From contig CACJPV010000002.1 of NCBI GenBank assembly GCA_902595425.1, positions 127,559-191,558 of the forward strand: 64,000 nucleotides of DNA, given 5' to 3'. Position 1 is the first letter of the stretch. The number at the start of each line of letters is the position of its first letter. The notes under the pieces were generated by a model. That model saw only the letters and a program-made list of their open reading frames with translations. It was not told the origin of the DNA and made no database searches. Shown one piece after another: positions 25,981-35,711 of this stretch. The DNA comes from an uncultured Alphaproteobacteria bacterium (GTDB lineage Bacteria; Pseudomonadota; Alphaproteobacteria; HIMB59; GCA-002718135). The position numbers and the translations under genes were made by a program.

Positions 25981-27282
25981 TTATCCCTCTATTCTTGGCT
26001 TAATAACCAAATCCTTAAAGTTAAAAAATTTTAAATAAAACAAGCTAGCAATTATGCCTATTATTACTAGAACCAAAGCATAAGTAGCGCCTAGGCCATA
26101 TTGTAAATTACCTGCATAATTTTGAAGTGCTGTGTGATATGCAGCTAAAGCCCAAACTTCAGTAGATCGACCAGGTCCACCGTTTGTTGCTAATAAAATA
26201 TATTCAAATGAAGTTAGTAACGACAAGGTTTGATAGGCTGTTGTAAACATAATTGGCCATCTTAATTGGGGAATAATAATATTCCATATTTGTTGCCATC
26301 TGTTTGCCCCATCAACCTCAGAAGCATATAACATAGAAGAAGGTATAGCTTTGATTGCTGAAGAAAATAATATCATTCCAAAAGATGCTCCGACAAATCC
26401 ATTAATTAATACTATAACTGTCCAAGCATGTAGTGGTGAATCCATCATCCAGTTTTTTGGTGCTGCCCCAAAGTAAGTTGACATTTGTGAAATAAATCCA
26501 GTGTCCCATGTAAACCATTTCCACATTAAAACATATAAAACTGGTGGGAGTATCCTTGGTAAAAACCAAATGGTCCTGAAAGTAGAAGCTGTTTTTGAAG
26601 GTAGATAAAATGTAGAAATTGCAAGAAACAAACCAAAGATTACATTAAATGTTAAAGTAAAGGATACGTAAATAAGTGTATAAAATGCAAACTTATAAGA
26701 TGATGGGAGGTTATAAATTAATTTAAAGTTATTGTTAGTCCAAGTCCATCCAGTATAACTTTCTTCAATAATTATAGCTCTATCATTTTCATTAATTTCA
26801 AGTTTAATTAAATTTTCTTCAAAAATAGACTTACTATCAAATCTTTCATTAATTATTGACTCTTTGAATATTTCAGCAATCTCTTTTCTATCTCGTGTTT
26901 TTTTAATTTTATTCTTTTTTAATTTTTTAAGTGCTCTCTCTAAATCTTTTCTTTTTAAAAATTTTTCTCCTAAATAAAATGACTTAATTTCATTTGAGAG
27001 AGACTCTTTATATTTTTTACTTACAATTTTTAAACCTTCATCATCAATTAAATATCCAGCATTTTGAAGCTTTTCAATAGTGTCTTTTTGAATATTATAT
27101 TTTTTTATCTCCTTAATAGTTTCTTGATTAATTAAATACTCTCCTCCTTTTATGCCTGTTGATGTTGACATATTTGTAAATGAAAAAAAACCAGTCATAA
27201 CAACTGGTGTTAGAAAGAACAGTAACACCATTATTAGTACTGGTGATATAAAAATAAAACCAAACCAGTTTATTCTATTCAT
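25981..27282 (-). CDS. ugpA: Ugp/MalF-type ABC transporter permease with a large N-terminal extracytoplasmic insertion
   Basis: A 433-residue permease, longer than the usual 290-310 residues of UgpA. After a first membrane span (residues about 9-35) comes a Lys/Glu-rich soluble stretch of about 135 residues, then the usual five spans with the EAA loop SEVDGANRWQQIWNIIIPQL near residue 330. The placement recalls the periplasmic P2-like insertion of MalF, though here it follows the first span. It probably contacts the binding protein. The gene is preceded by a hairpin attenuator separating it from the binding-protein gene. Confidence 0.82.
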   Translation of the reverse strand: MNRINWFGFIFISPVLIMVLLFFLTPVVMTGFFSFTNMSTSTGIKGGEYLINQETIKEIKKYNIQKDTIEKLQNAGYLIDDEGLKIVSKKYKESLSNEIKSFYLGEKFLKRKDLERALKKLKKNKIKKTRDRKEIAEIFKESIINERFDSKSIFEENLIKLEINENDRAIIIEESYTGWTWTNNNFKLIYNLPSSYKFAFYTLIYVSFTLTFNVIFGLFLAISTFYLPSKTASTFRTIWFLPRILPPVLYVLMWKWFTWDTGFISQMSTYFGAAPKNWMMDSPLHAWTVIVLINGFVGASFGMILFSSAIKAIPSSMLYASEVDGANRWQQIWNIIIPQLRWPIMFTTAYQTLSLLTSFEYILLATNGGPGRSTEVWALAAYHTALQNYAGNLQYGLGATYALVLVIIGIIASLFYLKFFNFKDLVIKPRIEG

Positions 27283-27300
27283 AAAATTGTCATAAAGAAA

Positions 27301-27323
27301 ACAGGAGTGAAATTCACTCCTGT
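27301..27323 (-). terminator. Hairpin attenuator between the binding-protein gene and ugpA
   Basis: ACAGGAGTGAA (27301-27311) pairs perfectly with TTCACTCCTGT (27313-27323). On the minus strand the stem is followed by TTTC and further T residues, consistent with a partial terminator after the binding-protein gene. Confidence 0.65.
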
Positions 27324-27340
27324 TTATTTTTCGTTAATTA

Positions 27341-28687
27341 TTATCTAACTATTAGATCATCTCCAAGTTTTGAAGACAATTCGCTTTCTAGATCATTTAC
27401 TGCATCTGCAGCAGATTTAGAGCCAGTCCACACAGACTCTAACCCAGCCCACATTGCCTCAGAAAAAACACCATATTGTAAATGGTTAGGTTGAGCATTA
27501 GCTGATCCTAAAAGTACTTCAGTTGCTTCTGCAGCCCATTGGTCATTTGCATAAAGTCCAACATTTGATTGTTGTTTAGAAATACCAAGGTGAGCTGACT
27601 CAATAGCATGTAAAGAATTGATTCTTGGCTCAGAAGCAATTTTTACAAGTTGAGATGCAATATCTTGTAAATCATCATCATTTTGATTAGTAACAAGATA
27701 AACTAGAGGATGCGTAATAGTGTTTGCTCTTCCTCTGTCATTTCCTGCTGGGATAAGAGTAAATTGAATCGTTCCAAAGAAATCATCATTTCCTTCTTTT
27801 CCTGTGTATCTAGCATAGTGCCATGTACCACCGTGCCAAAAAGCAGCTTTACCGTTTGCAACTTCATTGTACCATTGTCCCCAATCAGTACCGATATGAT
27901 TTTTCTTTGTTACTCCAGCTGCAACAGCATCAGCAAAGAATTGATAAAATTCTTGCATTGAAGCCTTATCAAGCAATAATTTTCCTGATGCAGAGTCCAT
28001 TAACTCTCCACCAAACGATTGATAAAATTGTGCATAATCAGGACCATTAGATACTCTAGGATAAAAACCGTAACCCTCTTCTACTAATCCCATTGATACA
28101 GCTTTTTTTGCATCTTCGAGAACGTTAGCTAGTGTATAATCACCAGAAGCTACTTTTGAAGGTAGTGCATCAATATCACTATCTGAGTAACCAATACCTT
28201 TTAGATATTCTTTCCAAAAGAAAAAAGGTCTGCTCTCTGCATCTTGTGGAAGGCCATATTGTATTCCATTATAAGCTGCAATTTCCATTAGATTGTCATA
28301 AATGTCATTTAAAGGCCAAGCATCCATATCCAAATAGTCTTCTACTGGCACAATATAACCAGCCTGACTCCAAGGTGCTATATCAAGGTGACTGGTAACA
28401 ACAATATTAGGTGCTGATCCATCCTCAGCTGCTAGAGTTACCGCTTGTTTAAACTCACCCCAACCACCAAAGTCTCTTTTGCCTTCTACTGTGATATTGA
28501 TTTCTTCTCCTTGAATTGCCATTTCGCGCGTCAGTATATCAGCGGCCATCTTTATTGCTTCCATTCTGTAGTAGTCAGCTTCATTTGTTCCACCTGCCCA
28601 AACAGTAATTTTCACATCTTTCGCTATAGCAGATCCAAGACTTAAAAAAGCAAATAGGATAGCTATAAAAATATTTCTAAAGTTCAT
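27341..28687 (-). CDS. Family 1 ABC transporter substrate-binding protein (glycerophosphodiester or sugar-phosphate type)
   Basis: A periplasmic binding protein of about 448 residues. I chose the ATG at 28685-28687 because GGAGG lies 6 bases before it, inside a longer frame that would start at 28708. A signal peptide (MNFRNIFIAILFAFLSLGSAIA) precedes the mature start KDVKITVWAGGTNEADY. The fold is that of MalE/UgpB-class proteins, with an aromatic pocket segment WYNEVANGKAAFWHGGTWHYARY. It is first in the operon with two permeases, an ATPase and a tandem GDPD. Cargo is probably a glycerophosphodiester; I do not see a decisive UgpB motif. Confidence 0.8.
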   Translation of the reverse strand: MNFRNIFIAILFAFLSLGSAIAKDVKITVWAGGTNEADYYRMEAIKMAADILTREMAIQGEEINITVEGKRDFGGWGEFKQAVTLAAEDGSAPNIVVTSHLDIAPWSQAGYIVPVEDYLDMDAWPLNDIYDNLMEIAAYNGIQYGLPQDAESRPFFFWKEYLKGIGYSDSDIDALPSKVASGDYTLANVLEDAKKAVSMGLVEEGYGFYPRVSNGPDYAQFYQSFGGELMDSASGKLLLDKASMQEFYQFFADAVAAGVTKKNHIGTDWGQWYNEVANGKAAFWHGGTWHYARYTGKEGNDDFFGTIQFTLIPAGNDRGRANTITHPLVYLVTNQNDDDLQDIASQLVKIASEPRINSLHAIESAHLGISKQQSNVGLYANDQWAAEATEVLLGSANAQPNHLQYGVFSEAMWAGLESVWTGSKSAADAVNDLESELSSKLGDDLIVR

Positions 28688-28710
28688 TTTTTCCTCCAAT
28701 ATTTGCATAT

Positions 28711-28749
28711 CAAGAAAGCTTTAAGTTAAAATTAACTTAAGATTTCTTG
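28711..28749. promoter_or_regulatory. Long inverted repeat in the leader of the Ugp-type operon
   Basis: CAAGAAAGCTTTAAGTTAA (28711-28729) and TTAACTTAAGATTTCTTG (28732-28749) form an 18-bp stem with one extra base and a 2-nt loop. It lies 24 bp before the binding-protein start, just beyond the ribosome binding site. It could act as an mRNA hairpin or as a large operator. No T run follows on either strand. Confidence 0.5.
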
Positions 28750-28886
28750 TATGAACAATATCAAGAACATATTAAAATTTGATAGAATAACAATTTACAA
28801 AAATACATCTTAGTGATGATAAAATATCAATCAATTTCCAAAAATATAGACAGAATGTTGTTATTTTTATAAAATTTAATTTTAAA

Positions 28887-29687
28887 ATGAAAATTATCCA
28901 CTTATCAGACACACATATTAACCCTGAAACTTTGTATGGTATTGATGCCAACCAAAGATTTAAATTAGCCTTAAAGCATATTAGAAAAAATCACTTCGAT
29001 GCCAAGATGCTAATTATTACTGGTGATTTAACACATTTTGGAAATCATGAATCATACAAAATTTTTAATAAGATTTTAACAGAAGCAAAATTACCCAATC
29101 ACCTATATCCAAAATTATTACTTGGTAATCACGATGATAGGGACACTTTTAAAAAACACTTTCCGAATATTAAGACAGATCAAAATGGCTTTGTTCAATA
29201 TACAATAAATTTTGGTGATAAGACATTTATTTTCTTAGATACAAATTTATCTGGTACCGATTCAGGATGCTTGTGTGAAAAAAGACAAGCATGGTTAGTA
29301 AATATTTTAAATAAAAAAAAACAAAATAAGATTTATATATTTATGCATCACAATCCTTTAGCATTAGGTCATTTAAAAAGTGATAGTATAGGTCTTGTTC
29401 AAAAAAATGAATTTAAAAAAATATTAATAAAATTTCAAAAATCTATTCAGCATATTTTTTTTGGCCATCAACATATTACAAGCTCAGGCAAATATTTAGG
29501 TATTACTTTTTCCTCACCTCGCAGCACCTGGGAACCGCTAGTTCCTAATTTTAGTGAAAAATACAGACTTGGAACTGCAAATACTGATCCAAATTATAAC
29601 ATTGTGTTGATAAAAGAAGACTCTTTAGTTGTCCATAGTGAAGATTTTTTAAAAACTAAAATAAATTGGTTTGCAACAGAGCCCTAA
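28887..29687 (+). CDS. GpdQ/CpdA-like metallophosphoesterase
   Basis: A 266-residue calcineurin-like phosphoesterase. The binuclear metal ligands are all visible: D8 and H10 in LSDTHINP, D46 in ITGDLTHFG, GNHDDR near residue 80, MHHNP and GHQH towards the C-terminus. This set and the GNHDDRDTF segment fit the class III phosphodiesterases (GpdQ on glycerophosphodiesters, CpdA on cAMP). It is divergent from the Ugp-type operon, which favours a glycerophosphodiesterase role. No signal peptide is seen. The two activities cannot be separated by reading. Confidence 0.82.
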   Translation: MKIIHLSDTHINPETLYGIDANQRFKLALKHIRKNHFDAKMLIITGDLTHFGNHESYKIFNKILTEAKLPNHLYPKLLLGNHDDRDTFKKHFPNIKTDQNGFVQYTINFGDKTFIFLDTNLSGTDSGCLCEKRQAWLVNILNKKKQNKIYIFMHHNPLALGHLKSDSIGLVQKNEFKKILIKFQKSIQHIFFGHQHITSSGKYLGITFSSPRSTWEPLVPNFSEKYRLGTANTDPNYNIVLIKEDSLVVHSEDFLKTKINWFATEP

Positions 29688-29705
29688 AATATAAATAAAA
29701 AATAA

Positions 29706-30611
29706 CTAATTCTGCATATCATGTGTCAGAGATTGAATATGCGCAGGCATAATATTACAACATCCCTTTAAAAACTTAGCACCATCTTTAAATGCTTTAT
29801 TGGCAAAAGTAGAAAATATTTTAGGTGTTAGATCTTCTCGTAATCCAAGAAAGTCGTTTGGTTGAAGAGAAAATTTTTCACTCAAATCAATTTTTTCTGG
29901 GACATCAATAAATGCATTTACTGCAAAACCAAAAGGGAGATTTTGATTTTTTAGATTAGGAAGAACTCCCTCATAAATTTCTGGAGAGACACACGAGGTC
30001 ATTATACCCTCACAATTAAACTCTTTAATTGTATCTATTAGAAGATCAAAGGGCTCATCGGATGGTAATAAGAAATCTTTTTTAAAATGCAGTCCTAATA
30101 ATATTGGTTTATTAAATTGCTTGATCGCACTTAATGCGGGTTTTATTTCTTTAATTGACGCAAGTACATCTAAATAAAAGAAATCTATGAATGGATTGAG
30201 TTGATTAGCAGTTTGATAAAATTCATCAAACATCTCATTTTCTATATAATTTTCATTTGGTTGATACGTGATACCCCGGGTAGGTATCGAGCCTCCAATT
30301 AGTATTTTTTTATTAGATTTTTTTTTAGCTTCAACAGCTAACTCACCAGCTTTTTTATTTGCAAAATCAAATTTATCACTAATGCCATTCTCAGAAAATG
30401 TACTTTTTCGAACTTTAAAATTATTTGTTATAATTATTTCAGCTCCCGCATTAATAAAATCTAAATGGGAGTCTATTACCAAAGGATTCAAGCCTTCATC
30501 AATTAAGGCTGTTGCTGACCACAATGTACCTTTTGTAATCATGCCTTTGGCAATTAATAATTGGCCCATACCTCCATCGAAAATATATCTATTTTTATTA
30601 AATATTGTCAT
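29706..30611 (-). CDS. Homocysteine S-methyltransferase family protein (BHMT-like)
   Basis: A 301-residue TIM-barrel methyltransferase. It begins FDGGMGQLLIAKGM, the usual homocysteine-binding start, and the three zinc cysteines appear as one in IMTSCVSPEIY (near residue 205) and a pair in LKGCCNI near the C-terminus. It makes methionine from homocysteine and a methyl donor such as betaine, dimethylsulfoniopropionate or S-methylmethionine; which donor cannot be read. It converges on the GpdQ-like gene. Its 178-bp leader holds two adjacent small hairpins. Confidence 0.85.
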   Translation of the reverse strand: MTIFNKNRYIFDGGMGQLLIAKGMITKGTLWSATALIDEGLNPLVIDSHLDFINAGAEIIITNNFKVRKSTFSENGISDKFDFANKKAGELAVEAKKKSNKKILIGGSIPTRGITYQPNENYIENEMFDEFYQTANQLNPFIDFFYLDVLASIKEIKPALSAIKQFNKPILLGLHFKKDFLLPSDEPFDLLIDTIKEFNCEGIMTSCVSPEIYEGVLPNLKNQNLPFGFAVNAFIDVPEKIDLSEKFSLQPNDFLGLREDLTPKIFSTFANKAFKDGAKFLKGCCNIMPAHIQSLTHDMQN

Positions 30612-30642
30612 TTGCTTAAACCTTATGAAATAAATTAGTGTT

Positions 30643-30673
30643 CAGAAATTCTGTAACATTAGTTTTAATGCTA
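30643..30673 (-). promoter_or_regulatory. Two adjacent hairpins in the leader of the homocysteine methyltransferase gene
   Basis: On the minus strand, TAGCATTA-AAAC-TAATGTTA (30673-30654) forms an 8-bp stem with one G-U pair, directly followed by CAGAA-T-TTCTG (30653-30643). They lie 31 bp before the start codon. Homocysteine methyltransferase genes in related marine bacteria can carry S-adenosylmethionine riboswitches, but I cannot match a known consensus here. Confidence 0.3.
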
Positions 30674-30788
30674 AAATATTCTTAATTTTTTTTTTTTTAT
30701 TTTAAAAACTTTGAAAGAAAAAATTACCTCGATTACTTATTTTTAAAGTTAATCTTTCTTTTAAAGTAATGATTCAAAGATTTTAAAA

Positions 30789-31895
30789 TCAAACTTTACT
30801 AATAACAAATAACTCATTTTTAAAATACAAGCCCTTGTTTTGATTTATTATTTTCGCGACTATTTTTTGATATTTTTTTGTTTTTTCCGCCTCCATCACT
30901 TTAAAATCATCAATTTGATTTACATATACAGCCACATTCCATGCAGAAAATATTATTGATGTTGATATTCCACCATAGACTTCATTTGGCAAGGCTCGCA
31001 AATTACATTTTATAATTTTCTTATCTAAGAATTTGATTTTTTTTAAGTCGTCTTTGGGGAAAGATGATTTAATATATTGAACAATCTCTTTCGCTAATGA
31101 TGAAAAAGGTTTTTCATTTGGCCAGATTTTTTTTATGATTTGATTAGCAGGATCCTTGCCAGCTGCATGAACGATAATCAACTTCCCTCTTTTTGTTAAT
31201 GCATTTATCATAGGGGCAATGACATATTTAACTTTTTTTTCAGCAGAAATTCTGGAACGATAAGGTTGTGATGCTATGATAAGGTCAAATTTATTTTTTG
31301 GTCTTAATTTAGTTGGTATAATATCACTTAAAACAAATTCTTGATCCCTTCTGTAAATCACGAGTACTGATGGTGTTTTATAAGTAGGATTACCAGTCCT
31401 TGAGTCTCTCTCAATCTCCCAATTTATTTCTAAGAACTTATTAATTGCACTTAACTGTTTTGCAAAATCAATAGAGGTGTTACCTTTAAGTTTAACTTTT
31501 TTCCAATTTATTTTTTTTTGCTTAGTTGAATTTTTAGACTGTAAATTTGTAGCCTCTGAATAATGCATGTTTGAAATAACAAATACTGTGTTTTTATGCT
31601 CAACAAATCTATCCGGTAATTTTTCAAGCCCAAGTCTGACATCTTCCATGCTGATTTCTTTTGTAGATATTAAATGAGGTATTTGGGGATGTTCTTGGTG
31701 TGCTTGCCGCATTATATTCATTAATAATGACCCATCACCCATACCTGCATCAAAAATTTTTAAACCAGGTTTAGTTGGTTTAATTTTTTTTATATGTGGA
31801 TGTATATTATCAGCAATAATATTCTTTTCATTTGTTGTAGTAACAAATAATAAATATTTTTGTCTATTATCAAAAAATCTAAAATTCTTTTTCAT
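30789..31895 (-). CDS. Class I S-adenosylmethionine-dependent methyltransferase-like protein, function unknown
   Basis: About 368 residues from the ATG at 31893-31895, which overlaps the dehydrogenase gene by 17 bp; a longer frame from 31928 would overlap by 50 bp. The segment IFDAGMGDGSLLMNIM is a Rossmann-type motif I, followed by STKEISMEDVRLGLEKL. A second half with FDLIIASQPYRSRI resembles the catalytic N/D-P-P-Y region of methyltransferases, here S-Q-P-Y. The protein is basic and has no membrane segment. It is the last gene of the phnA-phnY-dehydrogenase operon. A substrate such as a phosphonate or a thiol is possible, but I do not recognise the family. Confidence 0.6.
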   Translation of the reverse strand: MKKNFRFFDNRQKYLLFVTTTNEKNIIADNIHPHIKKIKPTKPGLKIFDAGMGDGSLLMNIMRQAHQEHPQIPHLISTKEISMEDVRLGLEKLPDRFVEHKNTVFVISNMHYSEATNLQSKNSTKQKKINWKKVKLKGNTSIDFAKQLSAINKFLEINWEIERDSRTGNPTYKTPSVLVIYRRDQEFVLSDIIPTKLRPKNKFDLIIASQPYRSRISAEKKVKYVIAPMINALTKRGKLIIVHAAGKDPANQIIKKIWPNEKPFSSLAKEIVQYIKSSFPKDDLKKIKFLDKKIIKCNLRALPNEVYGGISTSIIFSAWNVAVYVNQIDDFKVMEAEKTKKYQKIVAKIINQNKGLYFKNELFVISKV

Positions 31896-33006
31896 TAAAA
31901 AAACCCATTTCTTGACAAGCTTTATCAAAACACTCCATATTACCTAAAAAATTTTTTCCTCTTTCTCCTTCAAACGCACTGGTTACAATATGACGCCAAT
32001 CTTTTTGCGAAATTTTTAATTCACTAAGGCTTGTAGGAACATTCAAATTTCTCAGATTATGCAAAAGTTTTGTGGATGAATTTATTAAATCATTATCAAA
32101 TATTTTCTCTAATTGTGCTTCTGCTTCTTTATTTATACCTTTCATACTTCGCATAACAAAAGGTAAGCTAAATGAACATGCAATTCCATGAGGAATTCTA
32201 TATTTCAAAGTAATTGGATAAGAAATGTTATGTGAAATAGCGGTTTTTGTGTTTGAAAAAGCTAGTCCTGCATGCACGCATGCCAAAGCTAAATTCGATC
32301 TAAGTTGTAAATTTTGTAAATCATTTACCAAGTTAGGTAGGTTCTCTAAAACTATTTTTGCGCCTTTAATTGCATGAAATGAAGATATGGGATTAGCATT
32401 AAGATTCCATATACTCTCCATTGAGTGAGAAAGTGCATCTAACCCTGTTGCAATTGTTAGCTGCTTAGTTTTAGCAATCATAATTGTTGGATCAATAATT
32501 GCCTTTTTAGGATATAGACTTTTATCAGTTAAAGATAATTTATTATTTTTTTCTTTGTCCCAAATAGTTGCCCAACAAGTTAGTTCGCTTGATGTGCCAG
32601 AGGTTGTAGGAACTGCAATAATATCAAGTGGATTGTCAATTTTAGATATTTTTTTACCTCTAACAAAATTTATTAAAAGTTTTTTGTTGCTTTTAAATGC
32701 AGCAAGAACTTTTGCTGAATCAATTACTGACCCTCCTCCAATTGCAACAATAGAATCAATTTTCTTATCACAGCAAGAAAAATTATTTATTAAATTTAGA
32801 AGGTCTAAATAGTCAGGATTGGGTAGGACTTGGTTAAAAATTTTAATAGGTGGATTAGATGATTGTAATAATTGATTTGTATATTGATTAAAAAATTCTT
32901 CTGGATGGGTAATGATGATATATTTTTTATTTTCTAAAACTTTACTAAATTTAGAAAAAGTATTTTCGCCAAAAATAATATTTACTGGATTGTAGTAGTT
33001 TATCAT
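31879..33006 (-). CDS. Iron-type alcohol dehydrogenase, probable hydroxyethylphosphonate/phosphonoacetaldehyde oxidoreductase
   Basis: A 375-residue group III alcohol dehydrogenase. It has the GGGSVIDSAKVLA nucleotide-binding segment (near residue 91), and metal ligands in GLDALSHSMES and in the HGIACSFSLP segment. The start NPVNIIFGE and overall size resemble the phosphonoacetaldehyde reductase/hydroxyethylphosphonate dehydrogenase subfamily. It lies 17 bp downstream of the PhnY aldehyde dehydrogenase stop, and its own 3' end overlaps the methyltransferase gene. In a degradative operon it would oxidise 2-hydroxyethylphosphonate to phosphonoacetaldehyde, feeding PhnY and PhnA. The reverse direction cannot be excluded. 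Confidence 0.78.
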   Translation of the reverse strand: MINYYNPVNIIFGENTFSKFSKVLENKKYIIITHPEEFFNQYTNQLLQSSNPPIKIFNQVLPNPDYLDLLNLINNFSCCDKKIDSIVAIGGGSVIDSAKVLAAFKSNKKLLINFVRGKKISKIDNPLDIIAVPTTSGTSSELTCWATIWDKEKNNKLSLTDKSLYPKKAIIDPTIMIAKTKQLTIATGLDALSHSMESIWNLNANPISSFHAIKGAKIVLENLPNLVNDLQNLQLRSNLALACVHAGLAFSNTKTAISHNISYPITLKYRIPHGIACSFSLPFVMRSMKGINKEAEAQLEKIFDNDLINSSTKLLHNLRNLNVPTSLSELKISQKDWRHIVTSAFEGERGKNFLGNMECFDKACQEMGFFNEKEF

Positions 33007-33023
33007 AATATAGTTTCATATAA

Positions 33024-34463
33024 TTACCAAGGAAGTGAGAACGTTTTAACATTAGTAAAACTTTTCATTGCTTCAATTACCCCTTCTTTATATCCCAAAC
33101 CAGAATCTTTAATTCCGCCAAATGGGGACATCTCTATTCGGTAACCTGGTACTTCCCAGATATTTACGGTACCAACATTTAATTCCTGTATATAATGTTT
33201 CGCTCTATTAAAATTGTTAGTACAAACACCAGAGGATAATCCAAAAGCAGTAGAATTAGAAATTTTAATCACTTCTTCATCAGTATCTGGGACTCTGATA
33301 ATTGGAATTACAGGTCCAAAAGTCTCCTCCTTGACAAGTTCACTTTTGTAATCAACATTATCTACAACTATAGGAGGGAGCAATGCTCCATTTCTACCTG
33401 GGTGATATAAAACTTTAGCACCTTCTTGCTCTGCCATTGATACCCTTTTATCAAAAAGCTCTGCAGCTTCTGCATTAACAACAGTTCCTAAATCTGTTTG
33501 CATATCCATGGGATCGCCAAACTTTATTTTTTTTGCTCTCTCCAAGGCCATTTCAACAAATTTATCAGCAACTTTGTCTTGGCACAAAATTCTCTTTACT
33601 GCTGTACAACGCTGTCCTGAATTTTTAGTTGCACCAGTTACAGCGAGCTCAACAGCTTTTTTTAGATCATCATCACTTAGGTCATTGAGAACAATTAAGG
33701 GGTCATTTCCCCCTAATTCTAAAACAGTTCGTTTATAACCAGCTTGTTCCGCAATATATTTACCAACCCCAACACTACCTGTAAAAGTAATAAGATCTAT
33801 CTTAGGGTTTTTGATCATTTCTAATCCAATATCTTCAGGCCAACCGGTAACAACCGAAAACATTTCTGGTGGAAGGCCAGCTTCGTATAAAACATCTGCT
33901 AAAATCATTGCTGTCATAGGTGTTAACTCTGTTTGTTTACAAACCGTACAATTGTTGGTTGCAATTGATGGCGCAATTTTGTGCGCAACCATATTAAGAG
34001 GATGATTAAAAGGAGTAATCGCTGAAATTGCTGTTAGTGGTTCTCTTATTGTAAATATTTTTCTTGCTTTTCCGTGAGGTGTTAAATCACAAGAAAAAAT
34101 TTCACCATCATCTAAAATACAAAGTTGAGCAGTTAAAGAGAAGACATCAAAAGCTCTTCCAACTTCATATAGAGAATCCTGTTTTGAAATGCCAAGTTCG
34201 TAAGTAATAACATCCGATATTTCATCTTTTCTTTTTACTAATTCTTCAGCAGTCTTTTGAAGTATTTGTTGACGTTCATATCTTGTAAGTTTTGGTTTAA
34301 AATTAGCAGCTATGTCAAGAGCCTGCTTGGCATGCTCTGCAGTTCCAGCAGGCACTGTGCCAATTACTTCATTGGTATAAGGATAATAAACATCAATATT
34401 TTTTTCAGCATCAACTTTTTTTCCAGCAATACGCATAGACTGATGATCAATATTTTTTGTCAT
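33024..34463 (-). CDS. phnY: Phosphonoacetaldehyde dehydrogenase PhnY
   Basis: A 479-residue aldehyde dehydrogenase that oxidises phosphonoacetaldehyde to phosphonoacetate with NAD+. It has the [11 protein letters not shown] cofactor segment, the general-base Glu in [13 protein letters not shown] and the catalytic Cys in [11 protein letters not shown]. The [10 protein letters not shown] start, and the location directly downstream of phnA (1-bp overlap), identify the PhnY branch of the family rather than a generic succinate-semialdehyde enzyme. It links PhnW (20944-22047) and the iron-type dehydrogenase to PhnA. Confidence 0.9.
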   Translation of the reverse strand: MTKNIDHQSMRIAGKKVDAEKNIDVYYPYTNEVIGTVPAGTAEHAKQALDIAANFKPKLTRYERQQILQKTAEELVKRKDEISDVITYELGISKQDSLYEVGRAFDVFSLTAQLCILDDGEIFSCDLTPHGKARKIFTIREPLTAISAITPFNHPLNMVAHKIAPSIATNNCTVCKQTELTPMTAMILADVLYEAGLPPEMFSVVTGWPEDIGLEMIKNPKIDLITFTGSVGVGKYIAEQAGYKRTVLELGGNDPLIVLNDLSDDDLKKAVELAVTGATKNSGQRCTAVKRILCQDKVADKFVEMALERAKKIKFGDPMDMQTDLGTVVNAEAAELFDKRVSMAEQEGAKVLYHPGRNGALLPPIVVDNVDYKSELVKEETFGPVIPIIRVPDTDEEVIKISNSTAFGLSSGVCTNNFNRAKHYIQELNVGTVNIWEVPGYRIEMSPFGGIKDSGLGYKEGVIEAMKSFTNVKTFSLPW

Positions 34464-35704
34464 TACATCGCTCCTGATATTGCATGATAAAAAGCATCAT
34501 AATTATTTAACTTAACGTTAGCATCATTTAAATTAATTTTTTTATTAGAAATAAAAGGAACTTCTCTTTCATGAAGACCTCCATGAGAGCGAAGGGGTTC
34601 TTTTAATTTGCTCAGATCATGGGCTTTTTCTGCTGATCCAATAGTTGAGTTTTTTGAAGACATACAGATGATATCCCCCATTCTATCTGTGGGTAAATCA
34701 TACTGCGCACACCCCTCTTCATTAGTAAGAACCACCTCAATATCTTCTATTTTATTTATTTCAGCAATTGCATCATTAATTCTAGATTTATCATCCAAAT
34801 ACACTGTTGCAAAAGAACCAAGAGCACCATGGTGAACTACGTATGGATCGGTTATTGGAAGAATTACTTTAGAAATATTCTTACCTAATGTTTCATCGAG
34901 TATATCTTGAAGAAAGATCGCATTTGGTGAGCCATCAGATCTAGATTTTGGTTGCATGCCATGATCCGCTGTCACAATAATTGAATTATTATTAATATTT
35001 AGTTGTCCTATATACCTGTCAAACATAGCATAAAAAGCATTTGCTACTTCATCACCAGGTGCATATTTATGTTGGATGAAATCTGTTGTCGATAAATACA
35101 TAATATCAGGATTAAACTCGTTTAATATTTTTAACCCAGCTGCCATTACAAATTCTGATAAACCTTGAGAGTAAACATTTGGTACCTCCATGCCTAACCA
35201 TTTGTTTACATCCTCTATTCCGTTGTCACTTAAATTGGCTTGATCCGATTTTTCAGAAGAAAAACAAATAGCTCTAGACTCATTGAATTTAAGACCATGG
35301 GATAAAAGTTTTCTCAGTTTATCTTTTGCGGTAACAATAGCAATTTTAGCACCTTGCTCATAATATTTTTGAAAAATTGTAGGTGCTCTTAAAAATTGGG
35401 GATCATTCATCATAACCTCTTCTCCTGTTGAAGGAGTATAAAAAAAGTTTCCACAAATGCCGTGTATAGAACTAGGTCTTCCTGTTACGATAGATATATT
35501 ATTAGGGTTCGTAAAACTAGGGATGGCACTATTTACTAATAAGTCTTCTCCGTTTTTTTTAAATGAGTCAATATTAGGTGTGAGATTTAACTTTGAGGCT
35601 TCTTCAAAATATTCTTTTTGACTTCCATCTAAACAAATAACAATTGCAGTTGAAGATGGTATGCCTGGGTATCTTCTTTCATTAATCTCGATTTCTGCTG
35701 ACAT
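34463..35704 (-). CDS. phnA: Phosphonoacetate hydrolase PhnA
   Basis: A 413-residue alkaline-phosphatase-superfamily enzyme that splits phosphonoacetate to acetate and phosphate. The zinc ligands and nucleophile are visible: D26 in VICLDGSQ, T65 in [29 protein letters not shown], and the His in [12 protein letters not shown]. This set is typical of PhnA. It is the first gene of the phnA-phnY-dehydrogenase-methyltransferase operon, overlapping phnY by one base, and lies 64 bp from the divergent EamA-like gene. Confidence 0.93.
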   Translation of the reverse strand: MSAEIEINERRYPGIPSSTAIVICLDGSQKEYFEEASKLNLTPNIDSFKKNGEDLLVNSAIPSFTNPNNISIVTGRPSSIHGICGNFFYTPSTGEEVMMNDPQFLRAPTIFQKYYEQGAKIAIVTAKDKLRKLLSHGLKFNESRAICFSSEKSDQANLSDNGIEDVNKWLGMEVPNVYSQGLSEFVMAAGLKILNEFNPDIMYLSTTDFIQHKYAPGDEVANAFYAMFDRYIGQLNINNNSIIVTADHGMQPKSRSDGSPNAIFLQDILDETLGKNISKVILPITDPYVVHHGALGSFATVYLDDKSRINDAIAEINKIEDIEVVLTNEEGCAQYDLPTDRMGDIICMSSKNSTIGSAEKAHDLSKLKEPLRSHGGLHEREVPFISNKKINLNDANVKLNNYDAFYHAISGAM

Positions 35705-35711
35705 AATTAAT

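Noticed and set aside
27324-27340. Reading the hairpin at 27301-27323 as the terminator of a rightward transcript
   Set aside because: No gene ends here on the plus strand; both neighbouring genes are on the minus strand, so an attenuator in the Ugp-type operon fits better.
30686-30698. Thirteen-base T run as a terminator
   Set aside because: No stem precedes it on the plus strand and the nearby plus-strand gene ended about 1 kb earlier. It looks like simple AT-rich intergenic sequence.
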